Source: Breviolum minutum Mf 1.05b.01
Taxonomy: Eukaryota > Sar > Dinophyceae > Suessiales > Symbiodiniaceae
Direction of reading: 5' to 3'
Length of the DNA: 64,000 nucleotides
Assembly (NCBI GenBank): GCA_000507305.1
Contig: DF239136.1
Location: 38,368 to 102,367, forward strand
Part shown: one piece after another, positions 1 to 11,497 of the stretch
How positions within the stretch are numbered: position 1 is the first letter of the stretch
Layout: every line of letters begins with the position of its first letter
Position numbers and translations under genes: made by a program
The notes under the pieces: generated by a model
The model's database searches: none
The model's input: the letters and a program-made list of their open reading frames with translations, nothing else
Told to the model about the DNA's origin: nothing

Positions 1-1189
1 ACATCCTACAGCGGTTTCACCCCTTTAAAGTGGGCCTTGCACTAAAATCTGAAAAAAGGTGCGTTTTTCTTCCCTCAAACGCACAAAAGCGCCGCCAACT
101 TGAAAAAGCACTTATGTTTGAAAAGGCAAAAGTTTTGAGTATGTGACTATGTTGGAGGATACAGGTATAGCATGATTTTTTCAGAAACAGCAGTCATGAA
201 AGCACCCTTGGCTTTGAAGTTTACAGGTTCTTTTGGAAAGTGAGTAGTGTTGAAATGTGTTAAATGTCTGTTGAAACATGTTCAAACAGTTTTGCCACTT
301 GGCCTCTCACTGCCACGAGACAGGTTGCGCGCGAGGCGGCTGCAAATGAGATCCACTGAGTTTCTTCAGTTTCATGTGTCCTTGTCACTAGATTCACTAG
401 ACGCAGGAATATCATACTGGTAGAATGATTGGGCAACCAGCAGGGTCTAGGAGAGTAATAATGCGGGCTTCCCTGTGCCGGTGTGGAAATCGGATGGTTC
501 AAGATTGCATTCGCGTGGATGTTCATTTAGAGCTTACCATTTCCACAACCCTCCCGTTCCCACAGTTTTCACGGCACTTCGGATTTGCCAAAATGATGTC
601 CTGCAGGTGGGAGCTTGCGAAGTGTCGTCAGGGATGTCGCTCCCATGGGAAGTGTTGTGGTGAAGTGTTGTAGAGAAGTGTGGTGAAGGAATGTTGTGGA
701 GAAGAGTGTTGGAAAGAAGTGTTGTAGAGAAGTTTTGTAGAAGAGTGTTGTAGAGAAGTGTTGGTCATCGCAGCACAGACAGGAAATGCCGACAAGTGCA
801 CAGTTATTTGATTATGGCCTTTCTATCTCAAAATAACGTGTGAACATCCGGGTTCGTGGTTTCCATCTTGATTTTTCTTGAAACAACATCAAAAGCTGCA
901 GGGTAATAACATGTAATAACCCGAAAGAATATTCCCAACAAAGTAGGGCTCAACACGCATCTACCCCAGAAAACTGGAGAGACGACCAAACTCGGGCAAT
1001 CTTGGTGGAACCTTCCGCAAAACCTTTTGACAGCTCAACATAGATCTGTCCCAGTCCGAGTGCAATTCTGCCCCGGGCTTTCACCATGCCTGAAGACCCC
1101 AAAAATTTTACTGCAGCTGGGAATAAAGAGGTGTGATCAGTCTCTTCATTCCCTTGGGCCAGTTGGGTTTTGCTCCGAAAAATGTCCAG
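1..1189. other. Intron or intergenic DNA left of the first channel exon
   Basis: I see no supportable exon here. The stretch holds a degenerate short tandem repeat near 653-757 and otherwise AT-rich unique sequence. By comparison with channel 2, where the preceding EF-hand exons lie about 2.0 and 2.8 kb upstream of the matching exon, the preceding exons of channel 1 could be either here and missed or left of the window. Confidence 0.4.
653..757. repeat. Degenerate tandem repeat of GAAGTGTTGTAGA-like units
   Basis: Units close to GAAGTGTTGTAGA repeat about eight times with changes such as GAAGAGTGTTG and GAAGTTTTG. It is non-coding and looks like an old minisatellite. Confidence 0.6.
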
Positions 1190-1252
1190 GTTAGAATACC
1201 ACGATCTCCTGAGCCTTTTCGAGTTTTTGGACAATGGCGACGGGAATATCAC
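1190..1252 (+). CDS. Channel 1 EF-hand exon, LEYHDLLSLFEFLDNGDG
   Basis: This 63-nt exon encodes LEYHDLLSLFEFLDNGDG followed by NIT. It is the incoming helix and calcium-binding loop of the last EF-hand in the cytoplasmic C-terminus of a dinoflagellate voltage-gated cation channel. It is bounded by CCAG and GTCAGC, enters in phase 2 (one base completes a codon) and leaves after two bases of a Thr codon. The next exon at 1546 supplies the missing base exactly. The paralogous exon at 43,895 has the same length, the same phases and nearly the same protein. The Asp-Asn-Gly-Asp-Gly spacing fits an EF-hand loop. Family assignment rests on remembered channel sequences and on agreement with channel 2 in this window. 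Confidence 0.82.
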
Positions 1253-1545
1253 GTCAGCAGCTTAGACGCCCAGCAATTGGAAAACTTTTCCATACAAAAC
1301 CATTTAAAACCGTCAAAAGGGGTGGTGAATCTGTCCGTCATGTTGATTTCGCCCAAAAAATTGTTGTGAAAAATGATTTTTTTTATGGCGGGACCAACAC
1401 AAGTGTTTTGTAGATTTTGTTCCAAATGGAAATTTACACGCCGTGTTCCTTGATTTATGCGTTTTGGGGGAAATTCAAGTTTAACCATGCCAAGTCAGTC
1501 CATCGCTTCATGGAGCCTGCCTTGTCGCCTTGTCGCCGAAGACAG

Positions 1546-1610
1546 GCTCCATGAATTCATCGATGGCGCCGCGCGCCTACGGGGATCGGCCAAATCTCTG
1601 GATGTTTGGC
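1546..1610 (+). CDS. Channel 1 exon, LHEFIDGAARLRGSAK and onward
   Basis: This exon encodes LHEFIDGAARLRGSAK then SLDVW. It is the exiting helix of the EF-hand and the start of the following linker. The acceptor is GACAG and the donor is GTAGCT. Its first base completes the Thr codon left open by the exon at 1190-1252, so loop and helix join as DNGDG-NIT-LHEF. It ends after one base of an Arg codon. In channel 2 the same protein stretch is split by an intron inside the EG/AA junction, while here it is continuous and an intron follows Trp instead. Confidence 0.8.
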
Positions 1611-2734
1611 GTAGCTCGCAACGGGCGAGCTGGGGGAGGGGTGCAGCAAATGTTGTGAAAAATCTACGGAAAGCGTTGAACATGGGCCATTACCCATTAA
1701 CGCATATTAACGCCATGAACCTGTGTGACTAAACCCACCGGACCTTGAGGAAACATCACATGTTTGATGCGGAATTTTGGTGGTGATTTGCTGCATGCAG
1801 TGTTCGGGCGGTTTGCTGAATGAACATTGGTTGAACTGAACTTAGAACTATTCACCAGATGGAATTCTCTACCGAAATGGCCTCCCAAGTATGGCCCTTG
1901 TGCACCCAATGATTTTTGAATTTTTGATCCCCTTGACCCACAATCCTTCGTCCGGAGCATGGCCTGCCATTTTCATACAGCATTCTGCCATGCCTGTGAA
2001 GCGTGTGTACGTGTCTTTTGTAGGCACTACTTAAATGTGGGTGACATTTTGACAGAGAGCGGCCAAATATTTGCAGAGATCTTTTAAAACTGATGTTACG
2101 GATGTTTATGTCGATTTTTGTTCAATCATTTCAATCCTCTAACATCCTCTGACATCCTCTAACACCACGGAGAGGCCAGGAAGGTTCAACGGCAACCCTT
2201 AAAGGTTTCCAACACATCTTGTACATGATTACAGTAATTTTTTCCCATTGATGGCTACGTAATGATTTTTCAGCGATTCAACTATCAGTCAACCATTTCA
2301 AGTGGTATTTGGTGTTTCGGATCCTTTGGTGGTTTCTCTTTTGCTTTCTCTCGGAAACTTCAACCATCGAAAATATCTCTTTGAGTTTTTCCCCCTTCAA
2401 TCTTGGCAAGTACTAGCAAAAAAAATCCCATTGATTTTCTAGGTGGCCAACTCAAATATTTGCTTTTGGAATGTTCACCCCCGATGTTTTGGGGGGAAGA
2501 TTCGAATCCAATTTTGACTGATACGGTTGATACGCATATGTTTCAATCAATACACCCCCGAACTTTTAACAGTTCGCCCCTGAAAATTGATGATCGTTGG
2601 AAGATTACTTTCCTTTTGGGGCCCGGCTTATTTTCAGGGTCTATGTTAAACTTCCAAGGGAGTAGGTTGGTGTTTCTCCACCAACTCACCCAACTCACCC
2701 CACCGGGAGAGCAACCATCCCCACTTAAGCCGAG

Positions 2735-2748
2735 GTATGGAGACTAAG
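2735..2748 (+). CDS. Channel 1 14-nt microexon encoding (R)METK
   Basis: The 14 bases GTATGGAGACTAAG follow an AG and precede a GC donor. Joined to the open phase of exon 1546-1610 they read Arg-Met-Glu-Thr-Lys and end in phase 0, which is what the next exon at 3947 needs. Channel 2 has the contiguous sequence DVWRMETK in one exon (44,319-44,377), also followed by a GC donor. The match in protein, phase and donor type is the evidence. The main risk is chance, because the exon is so short. Confidence 0.6.
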
Positions 2749-3629
2749 GCGGGGATCTAGTGAAAAAATGGTGAGATTTGGGCCTGGTATGTTTTTTTTT
2801 ATAAGGGATTCCCTGAAATTTTCATAGGATTTTTGTAGATTGCAAGGTTTTAGGGTTGAAATTTGCAAATGATAGGATGTTTTCCTATGGGTGATTCTTC
2901 ACTTATCACCTGTTAGAGATTTCAGTTGATTCTGTTCAGAATATCTACCAGCAAAAAAAAACATCTATAGGCAGTCAATGCTTCATTGGTGCTTAGGGTT
3001 AGCTATGAAGATGGATACAATACTACACTTTGGGTGTATCCGGCTCCTAGGAACGGTGGCCACTAGGATTATTCCAGTGTTAGTAGGTCACTGGCCATTG
3101 GTTAATGTAGAAACCTGCGGAAAACCAGAACTTGCAATTGCGGGAATGCATGCTAAGGATTCCCCGGTGCGGGCACAGGAATATGTACTATATACTGTAT
3201 AGCATATACGTGCATAGTTGTATATAACACTGTTGTCGGCCGAAATCCTGCATCAGTTAGAAGTTGTTTCCTTTGAAACTGTGACCTAGAGTTGTTTCCA
3301 GATGTGGCGGACACATTCTTGCATTGATAGGTGAATTTGACTGAAATTCATTGAATCATGTCTAACAAGTGATTATTTGAAAAAAACTCATGAGATCAGA
3401 TTCTGATGTCGAAGCTTGGTCGGTGTTGCATCAACATGACCTGCACTTTTGTGATTTTTGGAATGATCTTCTTACTGTTGCTTGTAGGAGTTGTCACAGA
3501 CACATAGGAGATATGATGGAATTGTGGACCCTACACCAAATAGCGGAATTGATCAACTAAAGTCGAGGGACAGGACACCAAAGGTGACCTTTGTTAAAGT
3601 GGATGAATACAGGCAACGAAATGACGACA

Positions 3630-3761
<132 letters not shown>

Positions 3762-3946
3762 CAAAAAACCGCAGTTGAATTTCATGACGTACTTTCCAGT
3801 GGAAATAAATGCAAATAAACAAATCATGGCAAAAGCAACAAAAAAGCCAGGGTTCATAAAATCACAAAAATCATTGCGATGCTTGACAACCCACGTTTTC
3901 CTTCCTCCTATAGTTTTTTTTCTCCAAATGTATATACTTCCTCGAG

Positions 3947-4026
3947 GTTGAGGTGCTGTTCGAGGAGGTCTTGACCTATTTAGATGAGCTGAGAGCAAAA
4001 GACGCAGCGCCTGGGTTGAAAAGAAG
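3947..4026 (+). CDS. Channel 1 exon, VEVLFEEVLTYLDEL
   Basis: This exon encodes VEVLFEEVLTYLDEL then RAKDAAPGLKR. It follows CTCGAG and starts in phase 0, directly after the Lys of the METK microexon. The Leu/Val-Glu-Val-Leu-Phe-Glu-Glu-Val motif regularly follows the last EF-hand in dinoflagellate channels of this family, as I remember them. The 3' boundary is less certain: a GT donor at 4027 is the first good one, but a donor a few codons earlier is possible. The region predicts a helix in the cytoplasmic tail. Confidence 0.72.
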
Positions 4027-4078
4027 GTCATTTCCAATCGAATCACACACAAGTCATGTGGCTTCCAGGTGGTTGCTA

Positions 4079-4190
4079 CTGTTGATGGTTCAGAAATCCC
4101 AAGGCCAACCACCTGACATGTATGAAAACCCTGAAAATAATGGGGATGAACTACCAACCTCAACTGGTGCAGGATTTCTTCCATGAACAG
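4079..4190. repeat. MITE family B, copy 1, flanked by TA
   Basis: It begins CTGTTGATGGTTCAGA and ends in a decayed inverted copy, GAACAG, with TA on both sides. It is similar over its whole length to the copy at 10,201-10,314. Size, terminal inverted repeat and TA duplication fit a Tc1/mariner-type MITE. It lies just downstream of a channel exon. Confidence 0.65.
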
Positions 4191-4504
4191 TATTACTTTT
4201 TTATCAGTTTTTCGATTGGTAAGAGTTGATCATTGAAAAGATCAAGTGTTGTTTTTACAGTGACTATGACTAAGACTTTATGCATTGCCCATGGCAGATG
4301 TACGGCAAGCCAATTGCAAAATGGAAGTTTCAACCGCACGACAAAATACTCTGCCTACACAAGTTGAGGCGTTTGGTCAATAATTACTCATGTTGATCAC
4401 ATTGACATGACATACGAAGAAACATGCATATTTCTGCAGATTCGTTGCGTGATTAAATTAGATTGTTTTGGCTAATTAGTAGTTGTGATATTGGTATCCT
4501 ATAG

Positions 4505-4775
4505 CATCATTCAACATCATCCAACATAATCCAGCACTTTTCGGCAACATTCATCATCATTCAACAACATTCAATATTATTGAGAAGTACAAAGACAAGA
4601 TGCTTCAAACCCATGCAGTATTACTCTACATTCATCAACATCATTTGACCTCATTGGTCATTATTTGACGATCATTTAAGAGCTTTCTACATCATTTGCA
4701 CTGTGTTTTTCTTTTTAACATGAATCGACAATATTTCATGTGTCATCATTTAACATCATTCAAACTCTTCTTGTA
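4505..4775. repeat. Diffuse CATCATTcAACA repeat region
   Basis: Many imperfect copies of ATCATTCAACATCATC-like units, including ACATCATTTGACC and CATCATTTAACATCATT. There is no coding signal and it looks like a decayed tandem array inside a channel 1 intron. Confidence 0.5.
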
Positions 4776-5379
4776 GCATTCAGTATCTTTATTTATAGTT
4801 GCCAACATCATCAGGTGTTGCCCTTTACATGCCTTCATTCTTTTATTTTTGACATCGAACCACCAATGAATAGACTAGCTGCATCAATCTTTCCGATCTG
4901 AAGGTGGTCTCAACGCAGAAAATACCTTTGTCCCAGAGTCATTCTGCAGGCATCAGGCATTATTTGACCCATCCTGTTTGTTTTTCGGTGCCTTATAGAT
5001 GCAAAAGCCTCAACATCTCTTGGACAACACTTGCACATGCATATGCAGTGTATAAGTATTTGACCTACGATGACATTGCTCATCAGAATGAATGTGATAG
5101 GACACATGCATGTAAGCAAGACAATGGTATACAATGGCAATCATGATGATGGTAGTGAAATCACATGGGAACATGATCATAGATATTCATAGATTGCCTA
5201 CATGTGAATCTATGTTCACATTGTACCACTGGTCGAAGCCAATTTAACAGTACTTAAGATGATACGATAAAACCAAACACAAAACATGATGAAAAATCAT
5301 GAGCAGAATAAACATTCATGATAAATCATCAAGATCAAGATTTTGGGGGGACTCAACGGAGGGGTGGTACCCAACTAAG

Positions 5380-5442
5380 GCCGAAGCTGCTGCGAAGGAT
5401 CCCAGCAGCCCAACTACATCACCCAAGCATTCCAGTGCCTCG
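5380..5442 (+). CDS. Possible channel 1 exon, Ser/Pro-rich linker
   Basis: The 63 bases between CTAAG and a GTGCGT donor are open and GC-richer than the surroundings. In one frame they read AEAAAKDPSSPTTSPKHSSA, a plausible cytoplasmic linker between the VLFEEVL helix and the C-terminal IQDIFNQSAF exon. Phase does not connect cleanly with the exon at 6605, so an exon is missing or this call is wrong. Confidence 0.3.
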
Positions 5443-5990
5443 GTGCGTGAGCCAGGATCGATGCGCCGAAAACTCCCAAGATTTGGGTGTTTTTGGTACA
5501 ATGGGAAATGATTTTCAGTCAGACTAACGGGAGTGGCGATCATGGACAAATTTTTGTCTGGATTTTTTTTTGCAAAACTGCAAGTCTGTAATTGCTGTAA
5601 TGCATTGCATGCATGGCTATTTACCACATATGCCTAAATCTCCGTTGGGAGGTACTCACGAAAACTGCCTAGCAAAAGTACGGGAGTTTTTGGTTGAAAA
5701 TGATGAAAAGAAGCTGTTTTTGTTTTCTGAGATGTTGAATGAAGGAACATGAAGGAACTTATAGCCAAAGCCTGTAGGCCTTGGCCTTGTTGGTGAAACG
5801 GTAGAACTTGGGGATTGGTCTTTGTAAGAAACTGGCTTAGGAATTGCAGAGATGGGGTGTTTTTTTGATATCTGTACCGTACCATATTGTTCCCCACCTG
5901 TCAGGTGAGGGTTGTTAGATTTTATGTGAGCTGTCGTCTCCTCCTTCTCCTCCTCCTTCTCCTCCTCGTCGTCCGCCTCGTCCTCCTCTT

Positions 5991-6083
5991 GCGATCATGT
6001 GAGTTCAGCGTGGCGCGCCGGACCTCAACCGCGATCATGTGAGGCCAGTGTTGCGCGCCGGACCTCAACCGCGATCATGTGAG
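5991..6083. repeat. 40-bp GC-rich tandem repeat running into a gap
   Basis: Two full units and the start of a third repeat GCGATCATGTGAG followed by a CGCGCCGGACCTCAACC block. The third unit is cut by the run of N. A CTCCTCCTT-rich tract precedes it. The gap is probably a collapsed or unresolved continuation of this array. Confidence 0.85.
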
Positions 6084-6349
6084 NNNNNNNNNNNNNNNNN
6101 NNNNNNNNNNNNNNNNNNNNNNNNNNNNNNNNNNNNNNNNNNNNNNNNNNNNNNNNNNNNNNNNNNNNNNNNNNNNNNNNNNNNNNNNNNNNNNNNNNNN
6201 NNNNNNNNNNNNNNNNNNNNNNNNNNNNNNNNNNNNNNNNNNNNNNNNNNNNNNNNNNNNNNNNNNNNNNNNNNNNNNNNNNNNNNNNNNNNNNNNNNNN
6301 NNNNNNNNNNNNNNNNNNNNNNNNNNNNNNNNNNNNNNNNNNNNNNNNN
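6084..6349. other. Assembly gap of 266 N
   Basis: An unsequenced run between a 40-bp tandem repeat and unique sequence. Open frames reported across it are meaningless. The true length is unknown. Confidence 0.99.
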
Positions 6350-6604
6350 AAATATGTCAGAAAGAATTTCAGAAAATAATGTTTGAAAGAACGGCAGAAG
6401 ATTGCTTCCAGTCAGTCTGCGAAGTTGAGAGTAGCAGAACTCATTTTAGGAGATGAGTTGTATGTCTACCCTCACCTGACCCGATTAGGCTGACATAAAA
6501 TCTTACCTGGCTGTTTTGAAATGTCATGGTGGGGATCACTCGAAGTAAAGTAATTTTTGTGCAGCTTGGAATATGTTCCCAAAACTGCCCAAAACTGGCT
6601 TTAG

Positions 6605-6648
6605 GCATCCAGGACATCTTCAATCAATCTGCCTTCAGACATATCAAG
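6605..6648 (+). CDS. Channel 1 C-terminal exon, IQDIFNQSAFRHIK
   Basis: This exon encodes IQDIFNQSAFRHIK, a motif that in remembered dinoflagellate channels (V-Q-Q-V-F-D-Q-S-S-F-R-H-I-K) closes the cytoplasmic tail shortly before the stop codon. It is bounded by a CTTTAG acceptor and a GTGCCA donor, with two bases before the first full codon. It shows that channel 1 extends to at least 6.6 kb. I could not place the stop codon. Confidence 0.62.
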
Positions 6649-7162
6649 GTGCCAAAATGGGGGGGAGGGTTGAGGAAGGGTGGAGATGGGAAGCAGTTCA
6701 AACAATTTTGAGATTGTTTAAATTCAGATCATTCTAGAGATTCAGAGAATTGACTGCAAACATCGAAATATTAGTTGGCCGTTTTCGTGAAACATGGGTA
6801 AAGTAAGGCTTCTCAAGGGCTTGATGTTGATTTGGTGAAACCTGCATTTCCCCCAACAAAAACCTGTAAAATGACTGGGTTTCAGTGGGAAAACCATTGG
6901 ATTTTAAAGCTTCTTATTTGAGACAAGACACTCCTATGTTGATTTACACAAGTTAGTTTTGACTGGGTCTTGTGGTGCTTGTTCCCAACCAAGATGTGAA
7001 TCGATACCCTTTGGTAGACTAACATAGCAATGGAAATCCTCTTTTCTGACTGGAACTGCAGCTACAAATGGCTGATTTGACATTGCCAATTGTCAGTTTA
7101 CCGGAGGGTAATCCCTTGGGATGAACATTAATATTAGAAACTCCCTGTCAAAATCAATATGT

Positions 7163-7264
7163 GGGTGTTTCCAAGAATAGGGGTACCCCAAAATGGATGG
7201 TTTATAATGGAACACTCTATTCAAATGGATGATTTGGGGGTACCACCATTTAAGGAAAGCACCC
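7163..7264. repeat. MITE family A, copy 1
   Basis: A roughly 102-bp element with terminal inverted repeats GGGTGTTTCC and GGAAAGCACCC and inner inverted GGGGTACC blocks. The inside reads AAAATGGATGGTTTATAATG. Three more copies lie at 16,581, 35,210 (inverted) and 38,578. Small size, inverted ends and dispersal support a MITE, though no target duplication is obvious. Confidence 0.75.
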
Positions 7265-10200
7265 ATGTAATGAACCATATTGAATGCAATTTCAATCTTC
7301 GTTTCAGATCCATTCATCCAAAGAGAGGGTCTGAGAGGGTTCATCCCGCGGCCCTCGCCTGTTATTTCTCCCAAAAATCTCTGCGAGAGATGCGAGATGT
7401 CCACATGATGGTATTGCAGGTGTTTAATGCATATCAAACCACATCAAAGGCGTTTGCACCATGGAAACTAGTATATAGTTGTAAGGAACACAACCTTTCC
7501 ACGCGATGTTGTACAACAAGGATATAAAGAAATCAGAAAAAAACAGATAAACCCAGATGTAGTACTTGCTTTGCCAACCTTGCATCGCTAGCCTTAATTT
7601 TCAGTACTTTCAAAAAACAACCAAAACTTGGTGGATATCAGTGGAGGTGAAACAAAAATCACAAAACGATGAAGTTCCGTTGGAAGGCCACCACTTTTCG
7701 GGAGGATGGTGCAGCGTCAGAGGCAAGGGACAATACACAAATTCATGGTTTATATTTGTTTTTATCAATATACATCATGTAGTTATTAACTTTATAGATA
7801 TTCATTTGTGTGAATATATATCCATATATTATATACATGATATGTATATATATACATATCAGTTTTACTTACAGTATATATTATATTAATGCAAACCGGC
7901 GGGATGAATTTGGATGATGAGGTTCGTGAAAATTCCAAAAATCCTTTGTTTGGATCATTTGGAGTGACGGTTTTACTCTAACATCACAGCTGATGAATAT
8001 CATAGTCTTGGAATCCAAGGTCGGGGTGCATTCGTTGAAAAAACAAAGAAAACATCGTTTGCTTCGATTTTTGCAGAGAAATCATATGCTTTGTTATTTC
8101 GGGATGATGAAATCGTCCCCAAAATGAGATTTTGAGGATTCCCTTCCATGAACCCGAATAGAATTTCACTGGGGTTGAAAAAGTCGTTGTTGATTTTTGG
8201 CACAAGAGGAGATGGAAGACAAGTCCGTGGCCCCAGTGACAAGTAAAAGCGCTGTGCATCATACAGTGACAGCTCCAGGGTGAGAGGCACATCACCAGAG
8301 GAAACTTTGAGGAAACATTGCGCAGCACGAGCTGATTTTCATGAGCTCGTGTATTCAGCCTTGACTTCATTACCCGAAGGTGTATATATATGTATATATA
8401 AGTATATTCATATATATTTATATATTACACATTGACATTGCATATATATATATACAAGACGTATGTATACTTCGGCTGATCTGTGTTCACTGTGTTCCTT
8501 AGTTTCATAATATGTTCCATTGCCGGCGTTGAATACCGTCGGACAGTCCAACGTTTTGTCGTTTCGTTGTGGTGTGCCAAAGGCAAACCCGTTTCAGTTC
8601 AAGAGAAAATGGGAGCAAGGCAACGGGGTGACCCCTGTCCTGCCCAGCGATTTTTTCTTTGGAAGGGAAGAATTTGACGTCCGGCGGCTGCACCTTTCCA
8701 CAACACACACATTCTCCCCCTCATTTCGGGTTGTCCAGTTTGGGCCAATGTTTTCGAATGTGAAGACAACGAAAGGTGCAGCCCCTAGCGGCCAAACGCG
8801 CACAGAAATTTCACGACCAAAGGTCGCGGAAGTGACTTTGATCGCTCCAAGGAAACACACATCCAAAAACTGGCCCGAAATTTCTGCGATGACATTCGGG
8901 CGGCTTTAGTAAAACCAAATATAGATGAGACATTCGGAAATGTTGCATGTGTCATCAATTTTCTAGAAGTGCTTGTTTTTTTCATCTTATTTCACTTGAG
9001 TAAACGTAGGCCGTTTTTGTGGACAGAAAAAGCTGCCGAGTTCGAGGTTTGTAGGATTTCTAGCCAGCGAGTTCTTAGTTTACTGGAAGGTAACTATACA
9101 TGCAAGAAATATTTTTTAATCGCTGAACTTTGAAAACGTCGACATGTCTGAACCACACTCTCAAAAGTTGGCATTTGTTTTTTACTCCTTTCTGGGAACA
9201 ACTTCATTTACTACTCTAGTGGGAGTAGTTGTTTGGACGCCTCCTTGGCAATAGAATTTAGCGGTGAATTGGTCACCTGGTCACTGGGAACCTCTGCAGG
9301 AGTTATGTGGCGATGATGGCCCCGATGACCCTATCAGTGCTTTGGCGCTGTGTTGTGCTGTCTGGAGACTCAAGCCACCGAAATCTTTACTTAAGGGCAA
9401 GGCCTTAAGTTGGAATCTCCAAAAACCAAAGGAGAAAAAATTGACAAACTTCAAAACAAGCAAACAAAATGGGAATGACTTTGACCACAGAGACTCTAGC
9501 AGATTCTTTTTCATTGGAAAAATGGTGCACAAAAATAGGATTTGAGCTAGCACCTGATGGAACCTCAAAGATTAAATGGTGAGAGCTTGCGATGCCAGTG
9601 TTTTGACCTCATTTTCCAACGGCTTTTAAGTGGGAAGTTTCTGGCATAAACACCAGGAACATTTGAAGAACCCAGAGCTTGCAAAGTGTCTGGGATGCCC
9701 AGGATGAATGCCACCGATGTTTTACTAAGCTTTGAAGGCTGTGGTAAATAGTGGCGTAAGAATGGAGAAACTACACTTCCCAGAACTAACCTATCCCCCC
9801 CGAAAATGGTGATTAGGAAACTAGTTTCTTTTTAGGAACCCTATTTTCAGGGGCTATAATATCAGGTAGTTTTAGGAAGGGTACATGTAAACTGGTGATC
9901 GCCGGATTTCTGAACTATCATTGAAGCAGAATTGAATTTCCCACAAAAATCAATGAAGCATTTATAGATTTATAAAGATAGCTAGATATTGTAGTTCAGG
10001 CGTACGTATATATAGGCGAAATGCTGAATCGGTTTCAGTCCGTGAAAAACAACGGTATGTGACAACGTGCTACAACTTATATGATAGCCCTTCACTATTC
10101 GATCTGGGTATGCAAGCCTCTGTAGATTAGCATTATTGTGAACATGTGCCACATCAATTTTACGAAGCTTCAAAGTGTCCATGCTATCGATAGGATGATA

Positions 10201-10314
10201 CTGTTGATGGTTCAGAAATCCCAAACAACCACCTGGGATGTATAACACCCTTTAAATAGTGGGATAAACTACCAACCTCAACTGGTGATCGCCGGATCTC
10301 TGAACCATCAACAG
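10201..10314. repeat. MITE family B, copy 2, with intact ends
   Basis: A 114-bp element beginning CTGTTGATGGTTCAGA and ending with its exact reverse complement, flanked by TA on both sides. A partial relative (ACTGGTGATCGCCGGAT) lies near 9893. The perfect 16-bp inverted ends and TA duplication indicate a Tc1/mariner-type non-autonomous transposon. Confidence 0.8.
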
Positions 10315-11404
10315 TATTAAAGACCTGCCAGGAAATGATGCCCAGCCTTTGCCTCCCAGAATCGGACCCTGTGAACCATGATCCAATTCTTATGGGTTCA
10401 CCTAAAAGGCCTATTTCTGGGTTGATCCCTATAGTTCATTCTCATCTCATTCTCATCTCATTCTATTATTTTGGATTGATACAGTTGATGTTATGGATGG
10501 ATATGAAGCCATCTGAAGCTATTGCCCATCACTGAAATGGTAGGAAAACGGCTGACCACAAGTCCAATGGTGTACTTCGGGGGTTTGCCCAAACCATGAT
10601 TCACAGCTATTTTATTTTTATTGGAGGAACCCTATTAACCTTTACAATCCATTTTGGAGCAATGTTTAGGCAGGGCCCAACATATACTGTATGCTAAGGC
10701 ATTTTCAACCAATGGGAGTAGTTGGTAACAAAGCCGGTGATTAGTTCCATCCGTCGGATGGGATAGCTAGTCACCACTAACCAACGAAGCAGCAAATAAA
10801 ACTGATGACTCATGACTTGAAATACCTCGATGAATTGCTGCGAATTAGTTTGCTAAGTACCCAAATGTCATGGTTTCCATGATGCCACAAAAGCATTTTG
10901 TCATTCACACCTGAAAGAAAGGCTTAGATGATTTGGCTGCCCGTGTTGCTCGCAACGGCTTTCAGGTAGGGAGTCTTATCTGGGCAATGTCGGGTTAGGG
11001 TCCAATCTAGTGAAGGTAATTTCAACCCGAAGATTTTAAACATCCCGGGTGATGTATGATTGGACAGAACTTTGAATCTGTACAAGTTTCGAAAAGCGCC
11101 TACCAAACACCAGATTCATGGTGGGTTTTTGGCAAATTGGTCAGGTTGCTATGTTGGGATGGATATTTTGAAATGATATGCATATTTCTTTTACTACATA
11201 CAGATGTACGTACACATATGTAATGTGTAAATATATATATATGTATGTATACATTTCGTATACACATATGTAACACAGTATACATATAACATGTTTATAT
11301 TGTTCATGTACGTAAAAACCTATCTTCTGCAGAAACCGGGTGCCTCCAACGAGTTGGTGCTGTTATTTTCAGCGAAAGTCGAGTCAATTCCATATTAGAT
11401 ATAT

Positions 11405-11497
11405 TACCCTCCAGGGAACTAACATATCCCCCACAAATGGCATTTTGAAGATGATTTTCCTTTCCCAAGGTGGGATATGTTAATTCCCTGGAGGGTA
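11405..11497. repeat. MITE family C, palindromic
   Basis: A 93-bp element with 26-bp inverted arms starting TACCCTCCAGGGAAC, with one mismatch between arms and a 41-bp centre. Decayed single arms occur near 9784, 17,025 and 39,982, so it belongs to a dispersed family. Confidence 0.75.

Noticed and set aside
6039..6456. Open frames across the N gap
   Set aside because: More than two thirds of each is N. There is no information.
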